Below, in pieces: positions 15,443 to 23,780 of a DNA stretch of 46,633 nucleotides. This stretch comes from Bacteroidota bacterium (GTDB lineage: Bacteria; Bacteroidota; Bacteroidia; Bacteroidales; FEN-979), in the NCBI GenBank assembly GCA_026391715.1, contig JAPLDO010000216.1:1-46633 (forward strand), in the 5' to 3' direction. How positions within the stretch are numbered: the first letter of the stretch is position 1; the number at the start of each line of letters is the position of its first letter. A program made the translations under genes and the position numbers. The notes below the pieces were generated by a model. That model had not been told where the DNA came from. It did no database searches and saw only the letters and a program-made list of their open reading frames with translations.

Positions 15443-17293
15443 ATGGCTAAGAAAAAAAGACCTGTTATTGAACGGGAAGAGGTGGTGGTTAAGTTCGTCG
15501 GCGACTCCGGCGATGGCATGCAACTCACCGGCAGCATGTTTTCGGATGTTGCTGCGCTTGTAGGAAACGACCTCGCTACTTTTCCTGATTTTCCCGCTGA
15601 AATCCGCGCCCCCCAGAACACCGTTGCCGGTGTATCCGGATTCCAGGTACACATGGGTAGTTCAAAAATTTTCACCACCGGCGACCTGGTTGATGTGCTG
15701 GTTGCAATGAATCCTGCATCGCTCAGAGCAAATTTGAAGTGGGCAAAAAAAGGAGCTACTATTCTTACCGATACCGACGCCTACGATGACAAAACAATCG
15801 AAAAAGCCGGTTATAAACAAAATCCTTTTACCGACAGCTCCCTTGATAGTTTCAATATGGTCAAGGCTCCAATTACCACGCTTACAAAAGAGAGCCTGAA
15901 AGAACTTGGCGTGGATACTAAAACTGCTGAGCGTAGCAAAAACATGTTTGCCCTTGGCATGTTGTATTATATTTTCAACCGGGATCTTAAGCCCTCGTTC
16001 AAATATTTTGAAGAAAAATTCAAGAAAAAACCTGAACTGGTAAATATCAACAAAATTGTTCTTCAAGCCGGATACAATTACGCCGACACTGTGGAAGCTC
16101 TTGAATCAGTTATTCAGGTTTCTCCTGCAAACATGGAAAAAGGTCGGTACCGTAACATCACCGGCAACGTTGCTACTGCCTGGGGATTGCTCGCTGCCTC
16201 CGAGAAATCGGGGCGTCCTTTATTTCTCGGTTCTTACCCCATCACCCCGGCAACAGAAATTCTGATGGAACTTGCAAAACATAAATCTCTGGGCGCAAAA
16301 GTTTTTCAGGCAGAAGATGAGATTGCAGGAATCTGTTCAGCCATTGGCGCATCTTTCACAGGCGCGTTGGCATGCACTACCACTTCAGGACCAGGGCTGT
16401 CATTGAAAAGCGAAGCAATCGGACTCGCCGTTATCACCGAATTACCTTTGGTTATTGTAAATGTTCAACGCGGAGGTCCATCTACAGGATTACCTACGAA
16501 ATCGGAACAGAGCGACCTATACCAGGCATTATTTGGGCGCAATGGCGAATGTCCTGTAATCGTAATCGCTGCTTCTTCCTCCGAAAATTGCTTTTACTAT
16601 GCATACATGGCGGCGAAACTTTCAATGGAACACATGACGCCCGCGATTCTGCTCACCGATGGCTATCTCGGATTTGGTTCAACCTTGTTCCGAATTCCTA
16701 AGATGGCTGACATGCCTGCAATTAACCCGCCAATTGCCAAAGCCAATGATCCTACTTACAAACCCTACAAAAGAGATCCTGAAACCTTTGTTCGCCAATG
16801 GGCTATCCCCGGAACAGAAGGGCTTCGGCATCGCATCGGAGGACTTGAAAAGGAAAATATTGTTGGCACAGTTTCAACAGATCCGATGAATCACCAGATT
16901 ATGACCGACCTACGTGCAGCCAAAGTGGAGAAAGTTGCCGATTTTATTCCTGAACAGGAAATTAATGGCACGGCAAATGGAGACCTCCTGGTGGTAAGCT
17001 GGGGCGGAACCTTTGGCGCCGTTCATTCGGCTGTAAGCCAAATGCAGAAGGAAGGCAGGAATATAAGTCATGCCCATTTCCATTACATTATGCCGCTTCC
17101 GAAAAATACGGAAACGATATTGAAAGGCTTTAAGAAAATTGTGGTTTGTGAATTGAACAGCGGGCAGTTTGTTAATTACCTGCGCATGAAGTTCCCTATG
17201 CCCAATATATCTCAATTTAACAAAGTTCAGGGATTGCCTTTCATGATAAACGAGTTAACGGATAAGTTTAACCAACTTTTAGAGGAGAAATAA
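15443..17293 (+). CDS. korA: 2-oxoacid:ferredoxin oxidoreductase, gamma-alpha fusion subunit (KorA)
   Basis: Subunit of the CoA- and ferredoxin-dependent 2-oxoacid oxidoreductase, most like 2-oxoglutarate synthase; 616 residues. Residues about 14-195 form the gamma domain (GDSGDGMQLTGSMFSDVAAL; FPDFPAEIRAPQNT). From about 225 the alpha (pyrimidine-binding) domain begins with NVATAWGLLAASEKSGRPLF, then the hallmark YPITPATEIL and TTSGPGLSLKSE. The C-terminal domain (about 500-616) carries VVVSWGGTFGAV-type strands. Gamma-alpha fusion with a separate beta subunit is the standard two-gene KorAB layout in Bacteroidota. korB starts one base after the stop. It links the TCA intermediates to ferredoxin, as expected for an anaerobe. 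Confidence 0.93.
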   Translation: MAKKKRPVIEREEVVVKFVGDSGDGMQLTGSMFSDVAALVGNDLATFPDFPAEIRAPQNTVAGVSGFQVHMGSSKIFTTGDLVDVLVAMNPASLRANLKWAKKGATILTDTDAYDDKTIEKAGYKQNPFTDSSLDSFNMVKAPITTLTKESLKELGVDTKTAERSKNMFALGMLYYIFNRDLKPSFKYFEEKFKKKPELVNINKIVLQAGYNYADTVEALESVIQVSPANMEKGRYRNITGNVATAWGLLAASEKSGRPLFLGSYPITPATEILMELAKHKSLGAKVFQAEDEIAGICSAIGASFTGALACTTTSGPGLSLKSEAIGLAVITELPLVIVNVQRGGPSTGLPTKSEQSDLYQALFGRNGECPVIVIAASSSENCFYYAYMAAKLSMEHMTPAILLTDGYLGFGSTLFRIPKMADMPAINPPIAKANDPTYKPYKRDPETFVRQWAIPGTEGLRHRIGGLEKENIVGTVSTDPMNHQIMTDLRAAKVEKVADFIPEQEINGTANGDLLVVSWGGTFGAVHSAVSQMQKEGRNISHAHFHYIMPLPKNTETILKGFKKIVVCELNSGQFVNYLRMKFPMPNISQFNKVQGLPFMINELTDKFNQLLEEK

Positions 17294-17294
17294 G

Positions 17295-18332
17295 ATGGAT
17301 TTCATAAATATGACAGTTGAACGTACAAATGTTCAGCTTAGCAAAGCCGATTTTGAAAGCGACCAGATGGTTAAATGGTGTCCCGGATGCGGTGGACACG
17401 CTATTCTGGCGGCTGTGGAACGCGTATTCCCAAAGATCGGTTACCGGAAAGAGAATTTCTGCATGGTTTCGGGCATCGGGTGTTCATCACGTTTTCCATA
17501 CTATGTAAACACTTATGGCATTCATGGAATACATGGGCGCGCTGCCGCAATTTCTACCGGCGTTAAAATTGCCAATCCCCGGTTGAGTGTGTGGACAGTT
17601 ACCGGCGATGGCGATTCCCTCGCTATTGGCGGAAACCATTTCATCCATGTTATTCGACGCAATGTTGACATCAATATCCTTTTATTTAATAATCAGATTT
17701 ACGGACTTACCAAGGGACAATTTTCGCCAACTACCCCGATGGGCAAGATCACGAAAACCTCGCCTATGGGAACCATTGAACACCCCTTCAATATTGGCGA
17801 ACTGGTGATGGGCGCCCAGGGTACTTTTTTTGCCCGCGTTCCCGACAATAACATTGCGCTGATGACCGAATGTATGTTTGAAGCTGCAAAACACGATGGA
17901 ACCTCAGTTACCGAAATCATGGAAAATTGTATCATCTTTGCCGACAAGGCACATGCAGATGTTACAGGCAAAGAGGTAAAAGAAGAGACTATGCTTGTAC
18001 TCAAAAATGGAGCTCCTATGGTTTTCGGTAAGAACAATGACAAGGGACTTATACTGAAAGATACAATGCTCGAAGTGGTTGAAATAGGAAAAAATGGGAT
18101 TACCATTGATGACATCCTCGTTCATGATCAATACAGCCAGGATCCCGGAATCCAACTCATGCTTGCCAAACTTGCCCCGCCTCATTTTCCAATGGTTTTT
18201 GGCGTAATACGATCAGCAATGTATCCAACTTATGATGATCTTGTGGAAGAGCAGATCAAGTATGCAAAGGAGACTTCCAAAATTAAAAATGTAGATGATT
18301 TGTTAAATTCGGGAGATACCTGGGAAATTTAA
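17295..18332 (+). CDS. korB: 2-oxoacid:ferredoxin oxidoreductase, beta subunit (KorB)
   Basis: Thiamine-diphosphate-binding beta subunit, 345 residues. CPGCGGH (about 29-35) and IGCSSR (about 61) supply cluster-ligating cysteines; VTGDGDSLAIGGNHFIH with the downstream FNNQIYGLTKGQ is the ThDP/Mg2+ motif; QFSPTTPMG follows, as in KorB proteins. Only one 4Fe-4S cluster is evident; there is no separate polyferredoxin (delta) subunit. The gene follows korA with a one-base gap. After the stop codon come two copies of AAGTTCC (18335-18348), one of the window's 7-bp repeat sites. Confidence 0.94.
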   Translation: MDFINMTVERTNVQLSKADFESDQMVKWCPGCGGHAILAAVERVFPKIGYRKENFCMVSGIGCSSRFPYYVNTYGIHGIHGRAAAISTGVKIANPRLSVWTVTGDGDSLAIGGNHFIHVIRRNVDINILLFNNQIYGLTKGQFSPTTPMGKITKTSPMGTIEHPFNIGELVMGAQGTFFARVPDNNIALMTECMFEAAKHDGTSVTEIMENCIIFADKAHADVTGKEVKEETMLVLKNGAPMVFGKNNDKGLILKDTMLEVVEIGKNGITIDDILVHDQYSQDPGIQLMLAKLAPPHFPMVFGVIRSAMYPTYDDLVEEQIKYAKETSKIKNVDDLLNSGDTWEI

Positions 18333-18334
18333 AT

Positions 18335-18348
18335 AAGTTCCAAGTTCC
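18335..18348 (+). repeat. Two-unit heptamer repeat after korB
   Basis: AAGTTCC occurs twice in tandem, beginning three bases after the korB stop codon. It is the same heptamer family as at 42041-42075 and, inverted, at 36197-36217. Two units alone could be chance; the position matches the other arrays. Confidence 0.5.
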
Positions 18349-18420
18349 GATCAGAATGTCACAATTTAACCCGTTCGCAGTATAATCTGTAAATAAACTT
18401 ACAACTTAAAATTTAATAAA

Positions 18421-18951
18421 ATGGCGCTACTAAACCTTATTGAAAAAGACAATGCCACAGGCAGGATTGCAGAGATTTACGAAACAATGATTAACAATAT
18501 GGGATTTATTCCCAACGCCTTCAAGGTTTTCAGCCCGAGTGAACACGTGCTTGACATGCAGTTTAAAAATCTCGGATATTTTATGCATCATAAAATCCTT
18601 AGCGGAAAGCTACTTGCTTTTATACGTCTGCTTGTGTCGGAACAGGAACAATGCGCATACTGTGTTGGAATGAACTCAGGTATTCTCTTTCAATATGGGG
18701 TTTTGCCTGAAGCGCTTGCTGAAATAAAAACAGATCCCTCCAAGGCTCCTTTGGAAGCAAATGAACTTGCCCTTCTTCTATTTGTGCTGAAAGTTGTTAA
18801 AAACTCCAATGGAATTGAGCAAAGCGATGTGGATCAACTTAGAAATCTCGGTTGGAACGATGCTGAAATCCTCGACGCAACATACCACGGCGCTACCCAG
18901 ATAGGCGCTGATAAAATCTTCAACGCCTTTAAAATCAATGCGGATATGTAA
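18421..18951 (+). CDS. AhpD-like carboxymuconolactone decarboxylase family protein
   Basis: All-helical AhpD/CMD-fold protein of 176 residues, resembling the peroxidase-related subfamily. The redox motif is Cys78-Ala-Tyr-Cys81 in SEQEQCAYCVGMNSG. In AhpD the residue four after the second Cys is a His of the proton relay; here that position (85) is Asn, so the chemistry may differ (disulfide reductase without classical peroxidase relay). It lies 88 bases after korB and may be read through, or use its own promoter; I see no clear TAnnTTTG box. A role in protecting the oxygen-sensitive KorAB is possible from context only. Confidence 0.8.
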   Translation: MALLNLIEKDNATGRIAEIYETMINNMGFIPNAFKVFSPSEHVLDMQFKNLGYFMHHKILSGKLLAFIRLLVSEQEQCAYCVGMNSGILFQYGVLPEALAEIKTDPSKAPLEANELALLLFVLKVVKNSNGIEQSDVDQLRNLGWNDAEILDATYHGATQIGADKIFNAFKINADM

Positions 18952-18979
18952 CAATCGGGCATTTTCATTCCGATTTTCA

Positions 18980-21091
18980 CTACTTCGCTACCTCGTTACT
19001 CATTTCATCAATGAGAAATCTCGATGCAATTCCCGCCCAGATGTAGGTTTTGTTCCATCCCGCCTGCCGGTCGTCGGCGCTGTAAAATTCCCAGAAAACA
19101 TGGTCGTTCTTCAGGTGGTAGATCATATTGTCGAGTACCCGGTTAGAAAGTTGTTTCGCAACATCATTATAACCGAAGTCCCTTAGCCCGCGGTATAGCA
19201 GGTAATTCCATTGAACCCACACCGGTCCGTTCCAATATCCGATTGGATTGTAGTAGTCGCTGACCGCTGTAAGCGATGGAATGCCATACCGCCGCCAGAA
19301 TTCAGTAGTGTCGGTCATTTTTTCAACAAGCGATCCTGCCATTTTAGCATCTGCCACCCCTGCCCATAAAGGAAGGAAGCCGATGATCTCTTTGATCTTC
19401 AAATCGTTATTAGTGAGGAAAGTAAAGGATTGATTGTTCCTGTTTACATTGTAATAAAACTTTGTTTCCGGGTCCCACATCGTTTTGTTGATAAGGAGGC
19501 TTCGCTTGGCTGCATCTTCCTTCCATCGTTGTGATTCGGTTCCAAATCCAAGAAGTTGCGCCATCTCTGCCAGCGATCTGGCTTCCATCACGAGCGCCGA
19601 ATTTACATCTGGACCTTCGAAGTTCGACGCCCAGCCAACTTTATCCCAAACGGCAACACGCGCGTCGCGCACCGACTCAAGTTCGGCATGAGCGCCCCAT
19701 TCACAAAGTCCGTTGCTGTTTGAATCGCGGTTTGCCACATAATATTGGTAGAACTTTTTTCCCGATTGGTAAGCATCTTTCAGGAAAGTCCGGTCGCCGG
19801 TAATTTTAAAAATCTCAAGGTTTTCATAATTGAACCACGGCGCCGAACTGGTTGGCTTGTCATTGGTTATGATGGTTTCATTAAGATATGGACCGGTTCG
19901 GTAATTGATGTACCCGTCGCTGCGTTGCCGCTCCATGTAAACCCGTTGCGAGTTCATTGCGCCTGCCGGATCCATATAAACATAAGCCATCATTGCAAGG
20001 CTTTCATGAAAAACCTGACCGCCATACCCCCATCCCCATTTTGGTTCCCGCGAAAAAACATAGTAATTGTAATTACATTCCCCTTCAGGCGGCATGATGC
20101 ACTGTCGCATCAGCGAAAAAGCGCTCCAGTAAAGCATCTCCTGATCACGATCCTTGAAATTGAGTTTCGGAATTTTTGAATATGCCTTTTCATCAGCTCT
20201 TACAAGGCTTTCCTGGTCGAAATTTGTTGGAAGAGTACAGATATTTCTGCTTTTTACTGATCCAGGCGTTTGTTTTTTAGTAAGATCAACCTTTATTGTA
20301 AATTCGGTTGCATCTCCCGGCTGAAGCGTAAAATCCCTCGCGCTTATAAAACCCTTGATATATTGCGCAACCCGCTTTTGCCCGACTATTGAAAATATCA
20401 GATCATCTAACTGCTCTTTTTCACTGTTTATCTTGTCGTTACTCGTTTTGCGGACAAAAGTTGACTCAGTCGCGGCGGTAAATCCAGTCAGAGTCCAATA
20501 CCCCGTCAGCGTGTCGGTTACCGGAATGTTGTGTTCCTTCATCCAGCCATCGCGCTGTTTTTGGAGAGGAAAAATAAAACCATCAGGATTATCGCGGCGC
20601 TCAATATCATTAACGCTATCGGCAGAGGGATAATAGAGATACGGCAGAATCGTGAAAGAAACAGGAAATTGGGTTTCATTTACAAACCTGTACCTTTCCA
20701 GGGCTGTTTCTGAACTATAAGCTGCAAAAAAAACCTCAACCCGAAGGTCTTTCACCGGGTAATAGTAATATTTTATCAGGTCGCTGTAAGAAGCCGTAAC
20801 AACAGGTTCGCGGTAAAGTTCCTGTAATCTGTATAGAACGCGCTTCCCCATCTGAAAAGCGATACCCATATTTGGACCATCTTTTGAAACGAACTCAACC
20901 CCAGCTTCCTCGTCAAACCACTGAAACTGGTATCCCTGGTCGGTTTTATAATTTGAACGTTCAGGAGGCGCCGCGTAGGTGGTGAACAGTGCGTCGTGTC
21001 TTGTGGCTTTGAGATTTGACAAGAACTGTGACTGTCCATGATGATTCATGCCTACAATGATCATCAGTGAAATCAAGAGTTTTATTTTCAT
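18980..21091 (-). CDS. GH63-like (MGH1 superfamily) exported glycoside hydrolase
   Basis: Exported alpha-glucosidase-type enzyme of 703 residues. The N-terminus MKIKLLISLMIIVGMNHHGQSQ is a signal peptide; an N-terminal beta-sandwich reaches about 300 and an (alpha/alpha)6 barrel covers about 330-695. Barrel signatures match GH63: WGWGYGGQVFHE, SNFEGPDVNSALVMEA (candidate general acid Asp), GYWNGPVWVQWNYLLYRGL and FWEFYSADDRQ (candidate base Glu), ending TYIWAGIASRFLI. Probably trims glucosides or mannosides produced by the neighbouring sus/GH13 genes in the periplasm. It starts 21 bases after the AlbA_2-domain gene on the same strand. Exact linkage specificity cannot be read from the sequence. 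Confidence 0.82.
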   Translation of the reverse strand: MKIKLLISLMIIVGMNHHGQSQFLSNLKATRHDALFTTYAAPPERSNYKTDQGYQFQWFDEEAGVEFVSKDGPNMGIAFQMGKRVLYRLQELYREPVVTASYSDLIKYYYYPVKDLRVEVFFAAYSSETALERYRFVNETQFPVSFTILPYLYYPSADSVNDIERRDNPDGFIFPLQKQRDGWMKEHNIPVTDTLTGYWTLTGFTAATESTFVRKTSNDKINSEKEQLDDLIFSIVGQKRVAQYIKGFISARDFTLQPGDATEFTIKVDLTKKQTPGSVKSRNICTLPTNFDQESLVRADEKAYSKIPKLNFKDRDQEMLYWSAFSLMRQCIMPPEGECNYNYYVFSREPKWGWGYGGQVFHESLAMMAYVYMDPAGAMNSQRVYMERQRSDGYINYRTGPYLNETIITNDKPTSSAPWFNYENLEIFKITGDRTFLKDAYQSGKKFYQYYVANRDSNSNGLCEWGAHAELESVRDARVAVWDKVGWASNFEGPDVNSALVMEARSLAEMAQLLGFGTESQRWKEDAAKRSLLINKTMWDPETKFYYNVNRNNQSFTFLTNNDLKIKEIIGFLPLWAGVADAKMAGSLVEKMTDTTEFWRRYGIPSLTAVSDYYNPIGYWNGPVWVQWNYLLYRGLRDFGYNDVAKQLSNRVLDNMIYHLKNDHVFWEFYSADDRQAGWNKTYIWAGIASRFLIDEMSNEVAK

Positions 21092-21112
21092 CGTATTTGT
21101 TTCGGAATGAAC

Positions 21113-22339
21113 TCAGTATTGTAATTTTTCGGGAAATCGTTCCCGGATGTACTGAAGCGCTTCGCTTATATCGAGAGCGTTGCTTGAAGGTCCAACCCTG
21201 ATAAACATCTCCTCATCAGAACCCGGTTGCCTCAAAAAAACTGGTCTTCCCGAAGGTTGGCAATGAACAAGGCAAATCGTTTTTTCTTCAACTTTTTCAA
21301 GAATTGTCCGAATGTAAGGACTGAAATCGCGGCCCAGACAAGTGCGAATCAATGTCCATAAATGTAAAAGAAATTTGTCTTCATTGGCAAATTTATCGGT
21401 TTCGATCCCTTCAATTGAGCCGTCGTCCTTAACCCCGATTAAAAGAACGCCTCCTCTTGAATTGAGGAAGGCAGAGATGGTTTTCAGGCAGGCGCGTTCG
21501 ATAGCCTGATTGGTTTTTCCTGCCCGGATATCCCATCTGAGCGTTGATTTGAATTCCACGGCGTCACCTTCACCATCCTGAATCAGCTTCTGCCAAGGTT
21601 GTTCATTACTTCGAAATTCATTGAGACAATCGAGGAAGTTACGGGCATCTGACGCCTCTGTAAAAATCTGAGCATATCTTACGGGCGAATATATTTTAAG
21701 GGCGATCAGTCCTTTGGTATATTCCGCCGGATTAATCAGTCCGGAAGCCAGTCCGATTGGAAGTACAATACCGGCGTTGTGAAGAAAGCTGAGAGCCTGT
21801 ACTGCTGTTTTTTTCCACGGATCCAAACTGTTATAACTGAGACGCACCAGATCGAGGAAAGGATGAGAATCGCTTTCCTCGATAGTAATCTCGCTCATCA
21901 TGCTTGCTGCAAATCGGTTAATTTCAACTATCAAACCCGACAGGGTTATAAATGCAAAGTTGAAAAGCGGTTCATCAGGTTTGAATGACTGCACATCGTT
22001 ATGTCCCATGGTTTTTATACGCACAAAAGGATCGGCGTTTGAAATTGAATCCAACCCGGTTTTGAAGGGATCAAGATCGGCGTCCAGCAAATCTTTTTTA
22101 AATGAGTAGAGAGTGGCGTAAGATAAACCAGCGCTGCCAATAGATGATCGTAACTGAATATCAGTGATTAGCGCCCGGATAAAACGCTCCGAAGGATGTG
22201 AAAACAAATTTCCGCCCGGCGTTAGCAGAGCCTCAGCGACTTGAAATATCCGGTAGTCCTGATCAACTTTAATGATATCGAGCATTTCGGGATCGCAGGA
22301 AATTGAAGTGTTTGAAAAATAGTTTGAATGTGAATTCAT
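21113..22339 (-). CDS. AlbA_2 (Schlafen-type) domain protein with novel N-terminal region
   Basis: Cytosolic protein of 408 residues. The C-terminal part (about 258-395) is an AlbA_2 domain: AVEFKSTLRW, the KTISAFLNSRGGVLLIGVKDDGSIEGIE core, and a closing FIRVGPSSNALD. Such domains are usually the N-terminal half of ATP-dependent helicase-like regulators or Schlafen-type nucleic-acid proteins; here the domain is C-terminal, and the 250-residue N-terminal region is helical and unrecognised. It has its own -7 box (22382-22389) and is followed after 21 bases by the GH63-like gene, suggesting a regulatory or unrelated housekeeping role in that transcript. Function unknown. Confidence 0.75.
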   Translation of the reverse strand: MNSHSNYFSNTSISCDPEMLDIIKVDQDYRIFQVAEALLTPGGNLFSHPSERFIRALITDIQLRSSIGSAGLSYATLYSFKKDLLDADLDPFKTGLDSISNADPFVRIKTMGHNDVQSFKPDEPLFNFAFITLSGLIVEINRFAASMMSEITIEESDSHPFLDLVRLSYNSLDPWKKTAVQALSFLHNAGIVLPIGLASGLINPAEYTKGLIALKIYSPVRYAQIFTEASDARNFLDCLNEFRSNEQPWQKLIQDGEGDAVEFKSTLRWDIRAGKTNQAIERACLKTISAFLNSRGGVLLIGVKDDGSIEGIETDKFANEDKFLLHLWTLIRTCLGRDFSPYIRTILEKVEEKTICLVHCQPSGRPVFLRQPGSDEEMFIRVGPSSNALDISEALQYIRERFPEKLQY

Positions 22340-22381
22340 TGTATGTTGTGACTTTATTTGAAAGGGAAAAAACGGCTAAAA

Positions 22382-22389
22382 CAAATATA
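22382..22389 (-). promoter_or_regulatory. -7 box for the AlbA_2-GH63 transcript
   Basis: Minus strand reads TATATTTG, a perfect TAnnTTTG, 42 bases before the ATG at 22339. The upstream TTG element is not obvious. The rest of 22390-22562 is AT-rich with no gene. Confidence 0.5.
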
Positions 22390-22562
22390 CAATTATTTTA
22401 AAGTTAACCATCCGCCATTGATAAAAACAGGATGATGTCATGAAGATTGCAGAACAGGTAAACCACCGGATACTCAAAATAACTTAATGCCACTGAAAAA
22501 ACTAAAGAATGCCATTACTATTCCAGTTAATGTAAACAACCGAATAATCAAAGATATAAATT

Positions 22563-22598
22563 AAAAAAGGAGACGTCCCTTCGGGGCGGCTCCTTTTT
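22563..22598 (-). terminator. Intrinsic terminator of the susCDE operon
   Basis: A GC-rich hairpin (GGAG at 22569-22572 with CTCC at 22590-22593, inner CCC/GGG pairs around a TTCG-type loop) is flanked by an A-run and a T-run of five or more. On the minus strand it lies 33 bases after the susE stop at 22632, so it ends the susC-susD-susE transcript. Confidence 0.8.
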
Positions 22599-22631
22599 CG
22601 ATAAAATACACCAATAATCTCCGAGGAAAAA

Positions 22632-23759
22632 TTATTTCGCAGTTATTTTGTATTCCAGCGTTGCAAGATTGATTGAAATAGTGTAGGTTCCATTGCCTGG
22701 CGATTGAATTTTGAGAGGCTCAGGAGCGCTTTCGTCGGCTCTGTAAACCATTTTACCAAAGCTGCTGTTGCCACTGAAATTAGTTCCCCATTGCGAAGCC
22801 CTTGAACCGGGAGCTTCCAGGAATTTCATTTCGCCGGCAGTCAATTTGGTTGTGAGAGTAAAAATACCCGGAGAAACCTTAATAAATGGAATTGCATTAG
22901 TATTGTTCCAACCGGCGGTAGTAGCATTACCTACAAGGAAAAGATTTGAAGAAGTGATTGTAACTTCATACAGGAGGTTTGCTGTATCAGCCATAATTCT
23001 ATAGTCGCCATCTGCTACGGGTCCGGGAATTCCGGGTGGATCGGGAACCGATTCTGTTGGTCGGTAAACCAAATTTCCGTTATCGCTGGTTCCGGCGGCG
23101 TCTGTTCCCCATTGTGGAGCCCAGGCGCCCAGGTTTGCTATAAATTTGACAAATTTACCAGGCGAGGTCAGAGGCGCAACGATAACAAACTGTCCTGCTT
23201 CTAAATGGGTCATTTCTAAAGCCTTGCTATTATCCCAGGCAACAGAGGTAGCGTCTCCAAGCATATAAATAGGAGGAACAATAACCACGGCAGAATAAGG
23301 CGTAATGTCAACTGAAATAACTTCTGAAACATTATTGGTTGCCGGATTTGTTTCCGTGAATGAAGCTTTTACCCTGAATTGAAAGGTTGCGAGACTACCG
23401 CCAATACCCTTGTACGTTCCCAGTATAAGATCATTCATTGCGCTAACATTAATGGAATATGAATAATCCTGAGTATTACTAAGCATTTTAGGCGCAGTAA
23501 AATTACCGCCTGCGGTATCCATTTCCAAAGTATAGGTTGGCTTCAGTACATCAGTAAGATTATAAGTGGCTGCCTTCCAGGTGTATGTAAATAAGAGAGA
23601 ATCCTTATTTGCCTCTTTCAGAATATACTTGGAACCTGTGGCAGGAGTTAGTATTTGTGCCGGCGTGAAGTAAGCTAAAACAACCTTGGTCTCATCTTTT
23701 TTACACGAAAGCAGGCTGAATAAACCGATTGCCAGAATTAATATTGTTAGTTTTTTCAT
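22632..23759 (-). CDS. susE: SusE/SusF-like glycan-binding surface lipoprotein
   Basis: Outer-membrane lipoprotein of 375 residues. Lipobox SLLSC gives Cys19, followed by KKDE. Residues about 25-155 form the SusE N-terminal Ig-like domain. Two tandem starch-binding-type modules follow: about 163-268 (YMLGDATSVAWDNSKALEM, then APQWGTDAAGTSDNG) and about 272-375 (FLVGNATTAGWNNTNAIPF, then ASQWGTNFSGNSSFG). The conserved Trp/Lys/Gln positions are those of SusE/SusF carbohydrate-binding modules. It is the third gene of the sus operon and would hold alpha-glucan on the cell surface beside SusCD. Confidence 0.88.
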   Translation of the reverse strand: MKKLTILILAIGLFSLLSCKKDETKVVLAYFTPAQILTPATGSKYILKEANKDSLLFTYTWKAATYNLTDVLKPTYTLEMDTAGGNFTAPKMLSNTQDYSYSINVSAMNDLILGTYKGIGGSLATFQFRVKASFTETNPATNNVSEVISVDITPYSAVVIVPPIYMLGDATSVAWDNSKALEMTHLEAGQFVIVAPLTSPGKFVKFIANLGAWAPQWGTDAAGTSDNGNLVYRPTESVPDPPGIPGPVADGDYRIMADTANLLYEVTITSSNLFLVGNATTAGWNNTNAIPFIKVSPGIFTLTTKLTAGEMKFLEAPGSRASQWGTNFSGNSSFGKMVYRADESAPEPLKIQSPGNGTYTISINLATLEYKITAK

Positions 23760-23780
23760 ATTTTCTAAGTTTTAAAAATA

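Noticed and set aside
19745-20179. 144-residue plus-strand open frame opposite the GH63-like gene
   Set aside because: Antisense shadow of a well-supported coding region with no domain or promoter of its own. The same applies to other antisense frames in the window.
22390-22562. Decayed copy of the 36222-36362 palindrome
   Set aside because: Only short AATGCCAC/AATGCCATTAC similarities are seen, with no matching arms; too weak to call.
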